From Anisakis pegreffii (lineage: Eukaryota; Nematoda; Chromadorea; Rhabditida; Anisakidae), in contig JAPYMA010000752.1 of the NCBI GenBank assembly GCA_035041965.1, forward strand, positions 1 through 64,000: a stretch of DNA of 64,000 nucleotides. The letters are read 5' to 3'. Shown piece by piece: positions 26,101 through 40,700 of this stretch. The notes beneath the pieces were generated by a model. The model was given only the letters and a program-made list of their open reading frames with translations, was not told the DNA's origin and made no database searches. Position 1 is the first letter of the stretch, and each line of letters begins with the position of its first letter. Made by a program: the position numbers and the translations under genes.

Positions 26101-29100
26101 AAATATGAAATGTTTGAAAAGGTTTCCATCCGCAGATGAACTGTACAAATCATAATCTCAGCGGTAACTAACTTGTCATCAGCTGTCCAATCGTTGCTCC
26201 ATTTTTTTCGTACACATGACGAATTTCAAAATTAACATTGATAAGACTGAGTCGTTAAAAAATAAGTTTTTGTATTTTATGTGAGAAATGACCACTCTGA
26301 ACTCATTTGATTCTTTCATTAAACACTATCGATTGATATCAATTCAGCAGCGATTATCTTTACTTCAGACAGAATGAAAATGAGCGAATTTTCACGGGTC
26401 ACTCAAAGATGTAAACGATTGATTGAATTCAATCAGATGTTTTCCTCGCTTCAACCCTCACTACCCACTGTTTCGATGAGCGCATATTAGGTGTCTTCAA
26501 TAAAAGAGGCGAATTGTCAGTTTGGGTTCATATCGTGAAAACGGTGAATGGATGAGGTGATTCGTTGTAAACATTCGAGAAGTGAAGAATATTTGCAGTA
26601 TTCTGAACAGTTTATGAGCCATATGAAAAGTATGTTTTTTGTGACCTCATCACTCGAATCGATGATATAAATGGAAATTGTGTTAACATTCGCAAAAACG
26701 ATAGCACATTAGAATGATTGCATAAATTTATCGCTACATGCATAACAGGTTCTAGACATATGTACATAAAGGTATGTGCATAGAAAAATTAACGATAAAT
26801 TGAAGAAAGAATCATCAGTTGAAATACAATCGTCTTGAAAGAGTTTCTACTTAAGAGCCTTCTTATTTTGTATGCGCATGTTCTCAAGCAAAATAACAGT
26901 TTCAGTTGTTGTCTTATTCATAACCACATTACAAAAGTTACTCTTCGCAAAACAAAACATCTCACACGTCCTATATAACACCAAATTACATATAATCATC
27001 TAATCTATACTAACTGTACAGTTCATTGAAATTCACCACTAATAAAAGTTGCTTTGTATTGCATAATTCAATCAAATGTCCACATTACACATCTGTCTGT
27101 ATTTGATTACGCTGCTTTGGACGAGCCTATCCGACGATGTCATCATCACTTCAACAATAGCATTGTGAGATTTAAGCAAACACAAAACAATACCAGTTAG
27201 TATAATGATTGTCAGTGTGTTTGTTTTCACACCTTGATCATCGGTGAGATTCATTATACTACTGACATCGATCTCGGTTCGATCATTCTCTTCAACTGCA
27301 GTTAAACTGTTTTTATGAAGTAGTTCAGTTTACCCAGCACTTTGGTAAACCTTTTTCATGACTGTACGACATATAATCGGAGAATGAACCAGCATGACTT
27401 TTAGATTCGAGTGCTTTTGTTTTTCACAATCATAGGAATTCTTGGGAGCCCATCATGCATCATCAGCGACAAGTTGTACTAGCTTCTACCAATGTGTTCA
27501 TCATTAAAATCAATCAGTCAATTTCCTTATCTTATCACAATGATCATATCGTCACAAAAAATTACTCCATCCTCCACCCTATTCAATTTTTTAATACTTT
27601 GAAATCATCGTTCGAACATCCTCTCATTAGTCATCATTATTTCAACACATCATTCAGTCAGCATTATTCAAATTTGTTCAGTCGTTAATGTTTCCGTGCG
27701 GAGGTATTTATATCTATGGGATGACTTTTTTTTTGAAACACAATGATTCATCCCGGCTGTATTTTTCTTATTATGCGGTTTTGTTCGTTTCTTGTGTTGA
27801 AAAAGCAAACCAAATATTTCACATGGCATTCAGTTGAACAATGGGGCAAATTCAAAAAAACAAATTTCATATTTGAACATACGGTTGAATCTGCTCGCAA
27901 TCCGAACTCATTTCTGATGAAAATAGTACAATTCCAAAACGTGATATTATTATTTCATTTCTGTATAGTTTCAAGAATTTTTCGCAGTCACTTCACCATT
28001 TTATAGCGGAAAGAGACAATTTCCATCGGTCGTTTAATTAAAGCTCAGAACATAAACGAAACAATATTTCAGGGCGATTTTTCCTTCACTTTTCATGATT
28101 TCATTACCGATTACTTCTTTAAATCAGTCTTCTTCACATAACTTATGTTGGGATGCCTTTCTCTCACTACTGCTAAATGGCGGCATCATCAAAAAATGCG
28201 CATTTTCATCGATTCTCAAAAAATACAATCAAGTGTGATGAATGAATGAACAAGTTCACGCGAATTGACTGTAATATTTAGCTACAACTATCTGTATCAT
28301 GCTTCAGAGTGCTTCTACTTTTACTTGTACGAGTACTTTGTTGTGAAATTGCTGGATTGTTTTATAGCAGCAATTTTTCGTAACTGACTGAGCACATCGT
28401 GAATCTCCTACAGATAGTAGCGGATGTAACACTGATATTTTGACACACAATCAAAAAAAGCAAAAAGCAATTATTTCACTGCTGGAGTTTGAATCAACAA
28501 ATTAACTGAATCATTTCATGAGTGAATGCATCAGATAAAACAAAACTCTTCTTCATTCGTTGATGACATAGAATTTCTTCATCATAACCATCACCTGTAT
28601 ATATATTGCTTTATATATGCTATCATCAGACAGTAAACATCGTCTAGATGACTTGTACCTTACCCATTCAGCAATTCCATCATTTTCACTCATCTTCACA
28701 AAGCATCTTTATTACCATCCGTCTGCACCCATCCATAAGTGTACCCAACTTCCTTCCGCACTTTACCTCAGTAAATTTGTGTTTTTAGTGCGCATCACCT
28801 TGACTTAGTCTCCTCTTTTCAGTTGCGATCTGCTGATTTATTATCAGTTTACGTAGCTTTATGTGAATTTATTTACTCACATGAAATATTCATTATTCAG
28901 TCGTCTTCTTGAGTCGTAAGTGTTTTTTGCGACGGTAACTAGAAGTGCTCGAGTTACCTGCTTGAATCTATAAATTCGAAATTTTCTCGAGCGTGACATC
29001 TTCGAGGGTTCATCATTCGGTATGACCTCTCGACTCCATTCGAGCGTTCATCATTCAATTTCACCATTCAAGGTTCATCATTCAGTGATGCTCTTATCCA

Positions 29101-31639
29101 ATCAGCAAAAAGCTCCATCCATAATTTATGAGGAATTTTTAACCCTTCAAGCATTCGTCATCTGACGCGACAGTCGTAATGACATGATGAAATGATGAAA
29201 ATTTATGACAGTCGTCATTGTGAAGATTTTTTTCAAACAACTGATAAGAAATTTTCCCAGTCCGGATAAGAAATAGTACAATAAAACATAAAGCATCAGT
29301 TGCTCATTGGTAACTGATGAACACTTTTTCACTTGAGATACATCAACTCATTCCGAATGGTGTTTTGACGAGCTCTTATCAAGGCTTTCATACTTTAATC
29401 CGTGTGGTGTTTTGACAAGCGTTTATAATTTATACTTCAACCAAATGGATATTTTGCCATCAGCCGCAATCGTGTTGTTCTATTATCACTGCTTAGAATA
29501 AGTTCACTGTGTTGTTCGAAAGCAATAGCGAGTTGAAATCGCCTTAGGGTGGTGTTTTGATGAATCTATCGCATTTACTAACTGATGCGTTCGAGTGGAG
29601 AGATAAAAGATGAATGATTACAGCTGTGAATCAGTGTGAGAAGGATTTGTGTATGGTTGCAGATCTTTTCGCGAATATCTCATATATTTCAGAGCTCCCA
29701 AATTTCTTCAGATTAGTCACTAAACAAGCATTAATTAATGCAAGAATTCAAGGCAACTATCAGTATGGGGTTTCGTTAATAGTATCACAAGAGCGTCGAA
29801 CAAAACTGATCGCAACCATCGCCCTTAATTCAGAAACTAACATTCCTGAGCGATTAACGATGAAAGGAATGAAAATATTGCAAATGTTTTGACATTTCCA
29901 AATGGTTGGTCTGACTATGAAAGAACGACTGTTCAAAACTGCTGATGAAAAACTGTCCCGAATTGAATAACTCTCTATGACCATTTATCGTTGTGTTGAC
30001 TGTAAGCAGAGAAATGAAAGAGATTCGAAAAAACAACTGTGCAAGAACTGATATATATATATTGAATGAAAAATAATCCACACAAATTTCTGGAATCTCA
30101 AATGAATTTTTCAAATGAAAGAGAAAATTTTTTTCCTACAATAATTCCACTCTCACTTTTCCAGTTTTCTTTTCCACTTTCATTCAGTGCAAACATTCCG
30201 AACTGAATTGCTAAAAGAGTATGCACGAACCGCGTTCAAATCTGTAACGATTCAACGAATTCAGTCAGAAAACTATTTTAATATGTTCGGTGATCAATGC
30301 TCATCTGTAAACAGTTTATGAGTGACAAAATGAAAATAAAATTCATCGGTTTTTTTAGTATTAATTCGAATAACTTGCTTAGTGAAGCGATTTCAACGAT
30401 GTGTTGAATCCAATCAATGCACTGCGAATAATTTGTGTAAAGTGCGCTCTGATCGTCGTTTTTTTTCGTCTTATCAGTATAGTAATCAGTCTGTTGTTTT
30501 TTTTGTGGCGCGATAAGCATCCTTATTGATGAATGCTTTTCAATGTTTCCGATTTTTTTTGAGTGTTTATCTTTACAATCAAGAATTGCTTTCGTGAATG
30601 TATTCAAATCAACAATTCAATTACATTGAGTTCGATGGAAGTGAACAATTGATGCGATAGATATCACTCGAACATTCGCTTCGTTGAGAGGAACAGATGA
30701 GCATTCCGTTGGAAATTCTTTAAGAACACATTCACGAACTCAGTCTAAGAAATTCAGTTAACATCTGGTTAATATTACAAGAGCGTATCGTTTGAGAAAA
30801 GATGATGTGTTGAATGCTTGAGCTCATTTGCTTTCTTGTTGCAGGTAATCAGTTAGCAATGGAAGTCTCACCACTTCCATTCGTTATTTACCTTAATTGA
30901 ATGGAAAATTCAATGCATTCAAAGATAAAGAAGGGTCGCGTGAGTGGTCGTGTTCATACTCCGATATCATCACTTATGACTCGTGAATAACAACACTGTT
31001 TATCAAATCATTTTCCAAACCTCAAAAATTAAAATCGATTACTTTTCTTGTTCGATCCATATATATTCTTCATATGCTCAAAAAATTTCGCTTCGTACTC
31101 AAATTACGAGAAATAAATTTGCTAAAAACAAAGAGCAATGCCATCGTCTCACACTAATAGGATCAAATCTACGTTACTTGTTTTCTCACTGAAATACCTG
31201 AAACAAGTTCACTTTCTGCTACATCACAACAAGCTCTAACAATGTGTTATTTATTGAAACAATTCTACTTGTCAAACTTGATTGGAAAGTATGGTTGCGG
31301 TGCCATTACAGCTCTATATTGGACAGTTTTCTGCGTTGACATAGTTGTTAAATTATGAGATGAAGCAATATTTCCTCATACTTCCTCAGACATTTGAAGG
31401 ATATTCATGCAGGAGATGATGAAGTACGGCAACTCGTTTTTAATAATCTCAGAATTGCATTGTTTTCGAATGTTCGTTTCTTGAAGTTGCTTTTCACTTC
31501 AATTTTCTATTATTTATTTTGATTGTTGTATCACCGAATGTATTTCGTGAATTTCGTGTCGATACGATGTTGTTCATGCTCGATAAATGCAGAATCCCAA
31601 CAACTTTATAGGTTTGAAATTAGCCGTTTACTATTTCAG

Positions 31640-31706
31640 ATGAGAGCGGTCTCGGCAGCCCTTCTGGTGGCGCCGCTTTTCCTCCTCTTTATCTCGTCAA
31701 TACAAG
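31640..31706 (+). other. Signal-peptide exon of the giant gene
   Basis: The frame starts MRAVSAALLVAPLFLLF and continues I-S-S-I-Q before a strong donor CAAG/GTAAG. Arg at position 2 followed by a hydrophobic core of about 15 residues and small residues is a classical signal peptide. The ATG immediately follows TTTCAG at 31634-31639, so the start codon sits directly on a splice acceptor. This fits either spliced-leader trans-splicing or a 5'-UTR intron. An upstream in-frame ATG exists but would bury the signal peptide. Confidence 0.75.
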
Positions 31707-34700
31707 GTAAGAATTTCTTCTTATGCGACTCACCTCATATATTATTCGTTTGCAATTATTTTATCATTCGGAACGATAATTTTCATCTCTTTCGCTTAAT
31801 TCGCTCGTTATCATTCCACGAATGTCATCCAAAATATGATGAATACGTGTGAAAAGAACAAGAAACTGAGTTGAACTTTCATTCATTCATTATTCTAATT
31901 GAAACTGAAGCAGATGCGCTATTGTTTACATACAATACGTAGTGTTTGTTCCCGTTCTTAAAGTCAACATAAGGCAGACATAACTTCCATAAAGACTTTC
32001 TAAACTGATTCTTTCAACTAAAATTACTGATCAAGTCTCTGCGTTTTTTACACGCATCTGTTCAAAGAAATTCTGTGAAAAACAATAAAAAGCAGTTATC
32101 GCCAATAGTGTTCGTAGTTAGTATGAGTAATATTGAAATGAACTGAGAGTAGGAGAAACTGACTGGATGAGAAAGTAGTTGCAGAAGGATGTTTACTGAG
32201 TAGTCATTTTGAGTTACTTCATCAGTTAGCATTTGTGATCAATGTAATCCTAGAAGAGCGCATTCACTTCCCAATGGTTCACTTGCTCACCACTTCGCTC
32301 ATTTTTTGCACTACTAAAAGCCTTGCGAATACCACACTATATGAAATGATATCCTAAAATATTGAAGTCTTCATAAATTGTTCCTTTTCATTCTGAATAA
32401 ATCGACGTCTCACATCAGTTTCGATAGAATAAACATAGCTTTACTACCTTGCATCTTAGAACTCTTCATTATTAACTGTACTATGTATTCTAACCTAACA
32501 CATCTCCATTCATGGGACTTTCATCTTTTTCGGTATCAAAAATTGTCATCGACATGCTGTTCGTATTCGTAAAGCATTCTTCGCTAGACCGGATATCACT
32601 TGCAGAGTACTTCACTGAAGTTTTCTGTTAGATTTAGCACTATTACGAGCGCTCGAAAATTTAACGATTGATTTGATGCAATAAATGTCCATTATTCAAA
32701 GGAACATAAGGACAGTATGCAATAAAGGCAAAAATTAGAATAAATAATAGCAGAATATGATGCAATAAAAATAATGTTCCCAGCAGGGAAACTCGTCATT
32801 GGCATTCACGGAACTCATTTGATAACAACGTATTCAACTAAACGCATATGAATGCTTCTTTGAACGTTCAACTGATTTCGTAATCAGTACGATGATTCGA
32901 ATTTCGTGCATTGGCCATTACTAAAGGGTGACGATAATAGCGCCTCGGGGCAATTCTCGATTAGATCTTTCGAATGAGCAAATAAACATCGATAAATCAT
33001 GCCTGTTCATTTGAGCTCGCAAACCGACACGCTGACATTTTCGTGGCGACGACGAGTTTTTCGGAAATTCGTGAATAATTCTGTATGAAGATAAATTTTT
33101 TTAAAATGCATGTTGCTGTGTAAAATTCAGGAATTTTAAAGAGATTTCAAGTGTTTGATGCATTTTGTCTGACAAATTTTTTCCTCCACTAGAAAAAAAA
33201 GCATGCCATTAGTCACATTAGTGGAACAAAACTGGTGAGCTAATCAAATTAATACACCCGATTTCACAAGAAAGTAAACGGAAACGAAATCAGTCTTATT
33301 TGGAAGCATCCACCCGAATCATTCTGTACAGTGTGTGATGTAGTAGGATACTGCTAAAAGAAGCGTAATGATTCTTATGAGAAGGATGACATAGTAATTA
33401 TCGATATCGAAGAAAACTGTTGTGCTTGAAGGTGGCCAGCCAGAGGCTCGCGTACGACGAGATACAGGTGGATCGCAAAGCCTGTTGACAGTTGAATGGG
33501 AAGGAATTCAGACAGGCGATCACCCGGATGACACAGTAGGGGGATTTGCAGTAGAATATCGGGCCGAAAAGGACACTCAGTGGCATGTGCACGATGGTAT
33601 CATTCCCTACAAGGGTCCCAATCTTCAATACCGAGTTCAGGTATTCATATTCGACTTAACATCACGAATCATGATCATCTCAAATACTCGACACTATCAG
33701 GATCACTTTAAGTCAAAAAGAAGTCCCGTTACAGAGCGTGCATCTTATGCTACCTGTAATGTGAAGGAATTTTTATGAGTGGTGAACGTTTCAATTAACT
33801 AATTGAAAACCATAGTTGATTATTCTCTTCATTATCTGCTGCGATAACGCACTACAAATCTACATAAATGTCTTCATCCCCACACTTCGCTTACCTTTTC
33901 AGATTCCTCGACTTCCAACCGGAATCGCATATTTTGTAAGGATAAAGGTCCTCGGGAAAAACGGCAAAATTCTGGTTGAGACTCCAGAAATTCGAGCTCG
34001 AAACGAAATGGTCAGCATTAAGTGCGAATCAGGTTGGTTGACTAAACTTTCTTACTTTTTTTGTCTTTTTCGTGCTCATCTTCTCAGAAACGGTGCCACT
34101 GATAAGTATTCTGCCGGCACAAAGTTCCGATTCGTTATTTTTATGAGGAATGGAATGTGTAACCTAAATCGTAATTCTTCTGCTGTGTTCGGAAAGAAAT
34201 GACTTCTTGCATTATGAGTTCATTTCCTAAGGATTCTCTTGTTCACGATTAATACGCCATGCAAACGCGATTAATTTTCAGATGATTTAACTGCTCCAAG
34301 AAACGTTGAAATAACACAAACCGGTCAATATAGTGTTGCTATTTCATGGGAACCACCAGAATGTGGTTCAGTCGGTGAATATCAAATTGAAGTGAGTCAA
34401 TATAAAATTATGAAACCATCTTAAAATCGTTCAGGTGAAATGAAGCATTTATGATGGATATCTGACATTTGTTCCAGCAAAACAGCTCACAGTGCTAACT
34501 GCGAAAATGCGTTGAATTTACAGTGATAACGGAGAGTGGCATATGTTTTAAGCACTATGACTCACTCCGTACCGCATATGCACCATATCTTGAAACATCT
34601 TCGTCATTTTTATGCCTCCCAACAAAATGTTATTATATTTCAATTGTCCTCCTACGATCAAAACAAATCATTGAGAGACATGAAGTGAAAAACGAAGTGA

Positions 34701-37700
34701 GTGATAGCAGCATATGGTTCATGGCACTGAAGGATGCTTCTTTCTGGCTTGAGATTTTATCAGCCACCAGCGAACTGCTGCCCTGTGCTGCAGTAAAAAT
34801 AAAGTGGAAGAATAAAAATAAAAATTCAAGGGAACATGTTCATTTTTTAGCACATTCACTTCGTACAAGATGTGGAATCATCTCTGTAGAAAATTTGTTC
34901 CTTTGAAATGATTTCCATACAAAATTCGTCTTTCACTGCAAGCGACTGAAATTTGAATTCTAATCGTGAATTATAAACTACATGAGATGAGAAGGATACG
35001 AATTAAATCTACACAAAAAACCATCTCATATGCATCACAGACAAGCTGAACAAATGAAAAACTCATTGAAAACCCAAAGCCAAGTCATGATTATGATGCA
35101 AAAGTAATATTTCAGCAAGATCGCCGTTTTCGTTAGAAGCACACGATTCTCCTCAGAGTTGATGGTCATTGTAGTAAACACACCCAACAACTACAGAAAC
35201 TATAATTAAGATGGCATTATCTGATGAAATGGAAGCAACGCAGTATCATGCTTAACTGAATGAGTGCATTTTCAGTTATCTGGAATAGAGACTAAATTTG
35301 ATGTGCATCGACAAACGGTAACACATCCATCGGTGAGTGTGACCAACCTATTACCAGGAACCGACTATCAGGTACGTGTTCGCGCTGCTGACCGCTCACG
35401 CAATCTCGGTCCCTGGAACGAACATACGACTGTTGCCACAACTCAAGGACGAGGTACTATCCCTCATCTTTCATTAACATTCCTAAAATCCCGAACTCCT
35501 CATTAACATATTGGCTTGTTTGAGCAACAGTAAAAACTTCGACAAAACCAATTGAATTTCGAAAATACACCCAAAAATTTTCATTCCAATTGCGCTACAT
35601 TTGCATTCATTGTTCCTATGACTATTGTTAACATCATTTGCTGTGCTTTCAAATAATGCCGTAATTCAGCACCTGATGTATCATCGAACGTTGAAACCGA
35701 TTATCGTACGGATACACAACTACGAATTCATTGGCCACATTACGAAGACGAACGATTACAATTTTATGAAGTGGGAATCAATTGTTCATGTTTTTGCATC
35801 ATTTTGAGGGCAACGATCACAATGCTGCACAGCTATCTACCATTCGCTTCATAATCTCACGTTCATCTCTGAACCTACTTACGTGATTTCACTGTTACGT
35901 CAACAAGACCTTCACTAAACAAAACGCATAAAAACGACACATTATTTTTGGTATTGAGCATTGAGGAGAAGACGAATATTGAACGATTTTAGAGATAATG
36001 TGCTGTGTAAATATTTAACACAGAGATTAAAAGCCACTTCTGCACTCATTCGTTGATCAGCAAAACTGAGAATTGAGAGTTGTATAAGTGTAAAGGGGTT
36101 AATAGATGAAATGTCTGTTGCGTCATTAAAACGTCAATATATATCACGGAGGTAAAAATAACGTTTTTTTAAGGTGATGGCAGTTGAAGTAAACAGCGAG
36201 GGCCGTTCCGTGGAGCGTGCTCGAGTATCACCGTTAATAAATTCACATGCATTCGCAGGTCTTCGTCCCAATACCGAATACTTGATCGGTGTCGTGGCGT
36301 TCGTTGATCATGAACCCAAATATGTTTACAAGCATTCAGCGAACACCATCGCGAAGACAGCGATCGAATGGCACGATAAGCCAGCTATAACGAGAGAAAG
36401 TGCCAATCATTATTTGATACGGTGGACTAAGCCTGAGACAAGTCAAATCATCGACAACTTCATCGTTGAGTGTCGTCTTCCTAATGAGACTGAGTCGGTG
36501 ACATTAAGTGATCATTCGATTTTTTACTTATGAATGACACCTAATGAAACTATGCTTGATCGACTGGCTGCAAAAAATTGCTCACAAATAGCTGAAACAT
36601 TAATTTGCCAATTACCTGACAACTAAGCGTCCAGTAATGAAAAGATGAAATCGTCATGACCCAACTCATAATCAAAAGGTTTAAAAAGCGATTCTAGTGT
36701 TTTCGGTAGTGATCTTCTGACTGAACATGTTGGATTTGAAAATGTTACTGCAAATATAGATGTGAGCAATATAGCTTGATCTTGGCATATTCCTTCATCG
36801 TGAATCATTAAAATATCACCCATCATCTAGTCATTACTCATTTTTATTTGTTTTACCATCATTCATCAATGAATTGAAAAATCACTTGAATATGGTCAAG
36901 AAATAATTGATAAATAAGAGTATAAATTGATCGAGTGATAGGTTTTGGATAATTTCGGAATACTTCTAGATGGAGGAAATATGGTGACGTACCTGTTGAT
37001 GAAGATACCTTTGAATATCAGATGGCTGTCGATACAATCGGTGATATGTCGTACTATTCATTGCGCGTTATCGCTGTTGATGAACAAAAGAATCTCATTA
37101 CCAAAACACCTGAAGTTTGTTTTGTTTGTTCTTGATACGAACAGAGCAACTTTCAAGCGTTTTGCATACCTTCCTTCTGTCGAAAAAAATGATGCCTAGT
37201 TAACAATCCAATATTTAACGATGTTACATAGGAGCAAAATAAAATGCTCCGTATCATTCGCCCCGTTCAGAAAAATTTTGTTCGTCATAAAATTTCGTCA
37301 TAAAATTACATAAAAGTACAGATTGCTGTTGGATCAGCATCTTTGGACGCATGTTCGGGTGAGGCTGGCATACCTCAAGATGTGCGTGCAGGGTTTGTTT
37401 CCGAGAGCACCATTCAATACACTTGGGAAAAGCCACATTGCGATGAAAGTTACGGACCTATCGACGGTTATGAATATGTGGTATAGTTTTTTGACCCGTT
37501 ACAGTCAAACCACGTATTGCATGACATTAAATATCGCTAATGCTGCTCAATTGCAATTCCTTCACCTAACAAGATCAGTCCTGCATTTCTCGAGAATCAT
37601 CTAGTCTCCACACCTCACCAAATTACGAATTTCATCTTTGTAGCTATTATCTTTTTACACAGTAACGTGATAACACAACAACATTCACTTTAACAGATCG

Positions 37701-40700
37701 GAATGATTTGCAGTTATGGAATGTAGAATCAGATAAACAACCAGAAGGTGCCTCTTACGTCGGTCGTAATGCAGTTGCAGCGAATGATCTTGAACCAGAT
37801 ACTCGATTTGCATTTCGCGTTAGATCTCGTTCAGGGCATGGACACAGTCCATGGAGTGACGTCGTGCACGCATCGACGAAACCACATTCCGCTATAGTTG
37901 GTATGTGAGAACAAACTCGATATGGGCACTCATTCAGAACACTTCCACATAACCCTCACAATTTCTTACGTTTTACAAACACTATTCCCAATCATCACCC
38001 TTAATCTCTCGTTATGTTATCATCACTTATCAGTTCATTAGCTTCATTAGCTTCCCCTCGATAGTTGACCGCTTGAGACTGAACCCTAGACCGGTGACAC
38101 TTTTCAACGCAGTGAGAGATTGTCTCTAAAGATCGAATTCTTGAAAATTGGAAACTAGCCTTTCCTTGAAAATGAGGTGGTTTACTTGAATACTTCGAAA
38201 ATGTTATCTTATTTGATGGGCACTTTTATTTTATGAATTACGTCCTGATTACATTTTAAAAAATAATATTGATGATTGATACCTTCGAAATGTTACAGTG
38301 CTGAACGCATTTCGAAGAAACAATAATAACGGGTTGAGAAACTAACTTCCGTTCATCCATAGAAGCCGATATATTGCAAATTCAATAATTTCTCGCCCAC
38401 TTTTGTTTCATATATTACGTTCTATTTTTATTTGAATGCACACCCCACGACAAAATGCTGAATATTTAGCACTACGTTCTGTTCATAATTCAAACATCTT
38501 TGAAGCTCAGTACCCGGACAATCTGCTTAAAGACGTTTGCCTAAGAACTGTTTGCCTAACGGACAGTTTGCCTAACGGACAATTTGTCTATTAGGCAAAA
38601 TATCCATTAAAAAACTGTCTGTTAGGCAATGAGGCAATCTATGCTTAGGCAAAACATCTTTAGGCAGATTGTTCGGTCACGATGAAGCTCATCATACTCC
38701 CAAAGCATTAAAATCCACAATTTTGAATGAACTTTCCAGCCATGCTCATTACCTCCCATATCTCCTTGAATCTGCTGTTCACTTTTGTCATGTGTGTTTT
38801 AATGTCAACTTTCGAGTGCACTCATTATCAGTTGATTCAGGGAGATATCATGCTATTTATTGTGTTGTCTAATTACAAATCACCTAACAAAAGGGTACTA
38901 ACCAACCAAATACGAACCAAATGCACCTTTCTTCTTTTACACACTAACATTCAGAAGATGGTGGATGGTTATCACTAATCTCACCGCAAATCAGCACCTC
39001 ACTCATGTCTGCATCAAATCGGAGAGTGAAACGACAAGCTAAATCCAAGATCACAGGTAATTTTGGTATAGTCTGCGGCAGTTGAATCTCCTCTCATCAA
39101 ACAGTTTAAAACACATTGCCAAATCACGCTGTCACTTTTCGAATTGCAATTTTGTGCAGCCTCACAACTTAGAGTACATTTTTGTCAGCTATGAAAACTG
39201 AGCTGTGCAACGAAACTCAAGTATTTTCATTTCAAAAACCTAATTGATACTTTATTCGGTGTGTAGATTTATAAAGAAATTTCTGTAATCATTCAAAACC
39301 ACACTGCAAAAATCGTAATATATTCATTCGTAAATTCCGAAGCATTATGTTGCTTTACGACGAACCCTTAACCAAATGAATTCGAAACGTGTATGGAATT
39401 TATTGAATTTGTTTATGACAGTTGGACTCGTGCTTCGTCACTATTTATCCACACTATGATGAATAATACTCTTCATCCGAAATTCAGCAATTTCACTCGT
39501 TCACCGTATTGAATCAATCTGGTTGTGAGATAGATCATTGATTGTGTTGCACTTTTACTTCACCCCATTGTATCAGCTTTAATTGATCGGATTTTCAGAC
39601 GATCGCAATATTTATCAGTTACGAATCGTTTTGGCACCACCAAAATCCTACCTTGTTTGGACACCACTACCAGAACATGCAAACGATATACTGGTATTCG
39701 AGTGAGTTCTTTTTTTCCGGAATGTAATAATCAATTCTTTTCTACGATCGCCTTGCAAGAGATCAGAGTATTCCCGGAGAAAAAGTACTGTTTAGAGGAG
39801 TAATGCGGATTAAATTTGTTCAGTTCGGATTGGTATAAGGAAACGTCAATGAAATTGCAGATTGTCTTACAAGAAGAGTGCGACCGGTAATTGGACTCGC
39901 ATCACTGAACCGACCCAGTCTTTTGAATGTCCAAACGGTGTCGCTGACGACGAAGATTATTGCTATGATTTGTCGAAATTTTCGTATGGTGTTCAGTACA
40001 CTGCTGATGTAATAGCATCATCTTTGTTCTCACTCTCATTTACCAATCAGTCATTCTCCAATTTATATTTCGAAATTGACAACGAAATAATCGAAAATAT
40101 CTCATAACATCGAGGGATACCTTAACGAAAAAATTTGATTTGAACGATTCGTCATAATTTTAAACGAGCGATTTTTTGTGATCAAACAAACATTTTGAAA
40201 ACATTATTGACATTGAATAGTTATGGACGAATTATGGGAAATAAATAATCAACATCAGTTTGTTAACCTATTTAATTTCTTGAAAATCTCATAGAATATT
40301 TTTTATTGAATAACTTCATATGATCATTGCATTGCAGCTGACCTATCAATTACGCTCTGGTGATTGGGCACCTCATGGAAATCCACTTTTCTTCATTTTA
40401 GTTGAAGCTGGTAACGTCGTTTTTTGGCATCTGATTTTGCATTATCAACTCATTGTACATCACTTTGTTTCGTTCCGTTCCTGTGCACGTTTTTAATTGT
40501 TCGCGCACTTATCTCGTCATGATTGTTCGTCCTATTAATTTTTGTATCGATTTCAACAGAAGTAGGTACAGACACATTTCTGTGAATAGGCGTCATCTCT
40601 GAACGATTGATTGCGCTCCATCCGAGTTTCATCGCGAAATGAACAACTCCTGCTGGATGAAAGAACTGATTTATGGCTTGTAGTCATGCGAATACCACAA

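Larger units (their letters stand above)
17858..31639. other. Long gene-poor interval upstream of the giant gene
   Basis: Nearly 14 kb with no convincing exon chain on either strand. It holds the 63-bp direct repeat pair, TAA/ATT microsatellites at about 19.96 and 23.04 kb, and AT-rich sequence. Isolated frames at 24991-25272 and 29614-29892 are the only ones with mildly protein-like composition. Distal regulatory sequence or unseen 5' non-coding exons of the giant gene could lie here. Confidence 0.5.
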
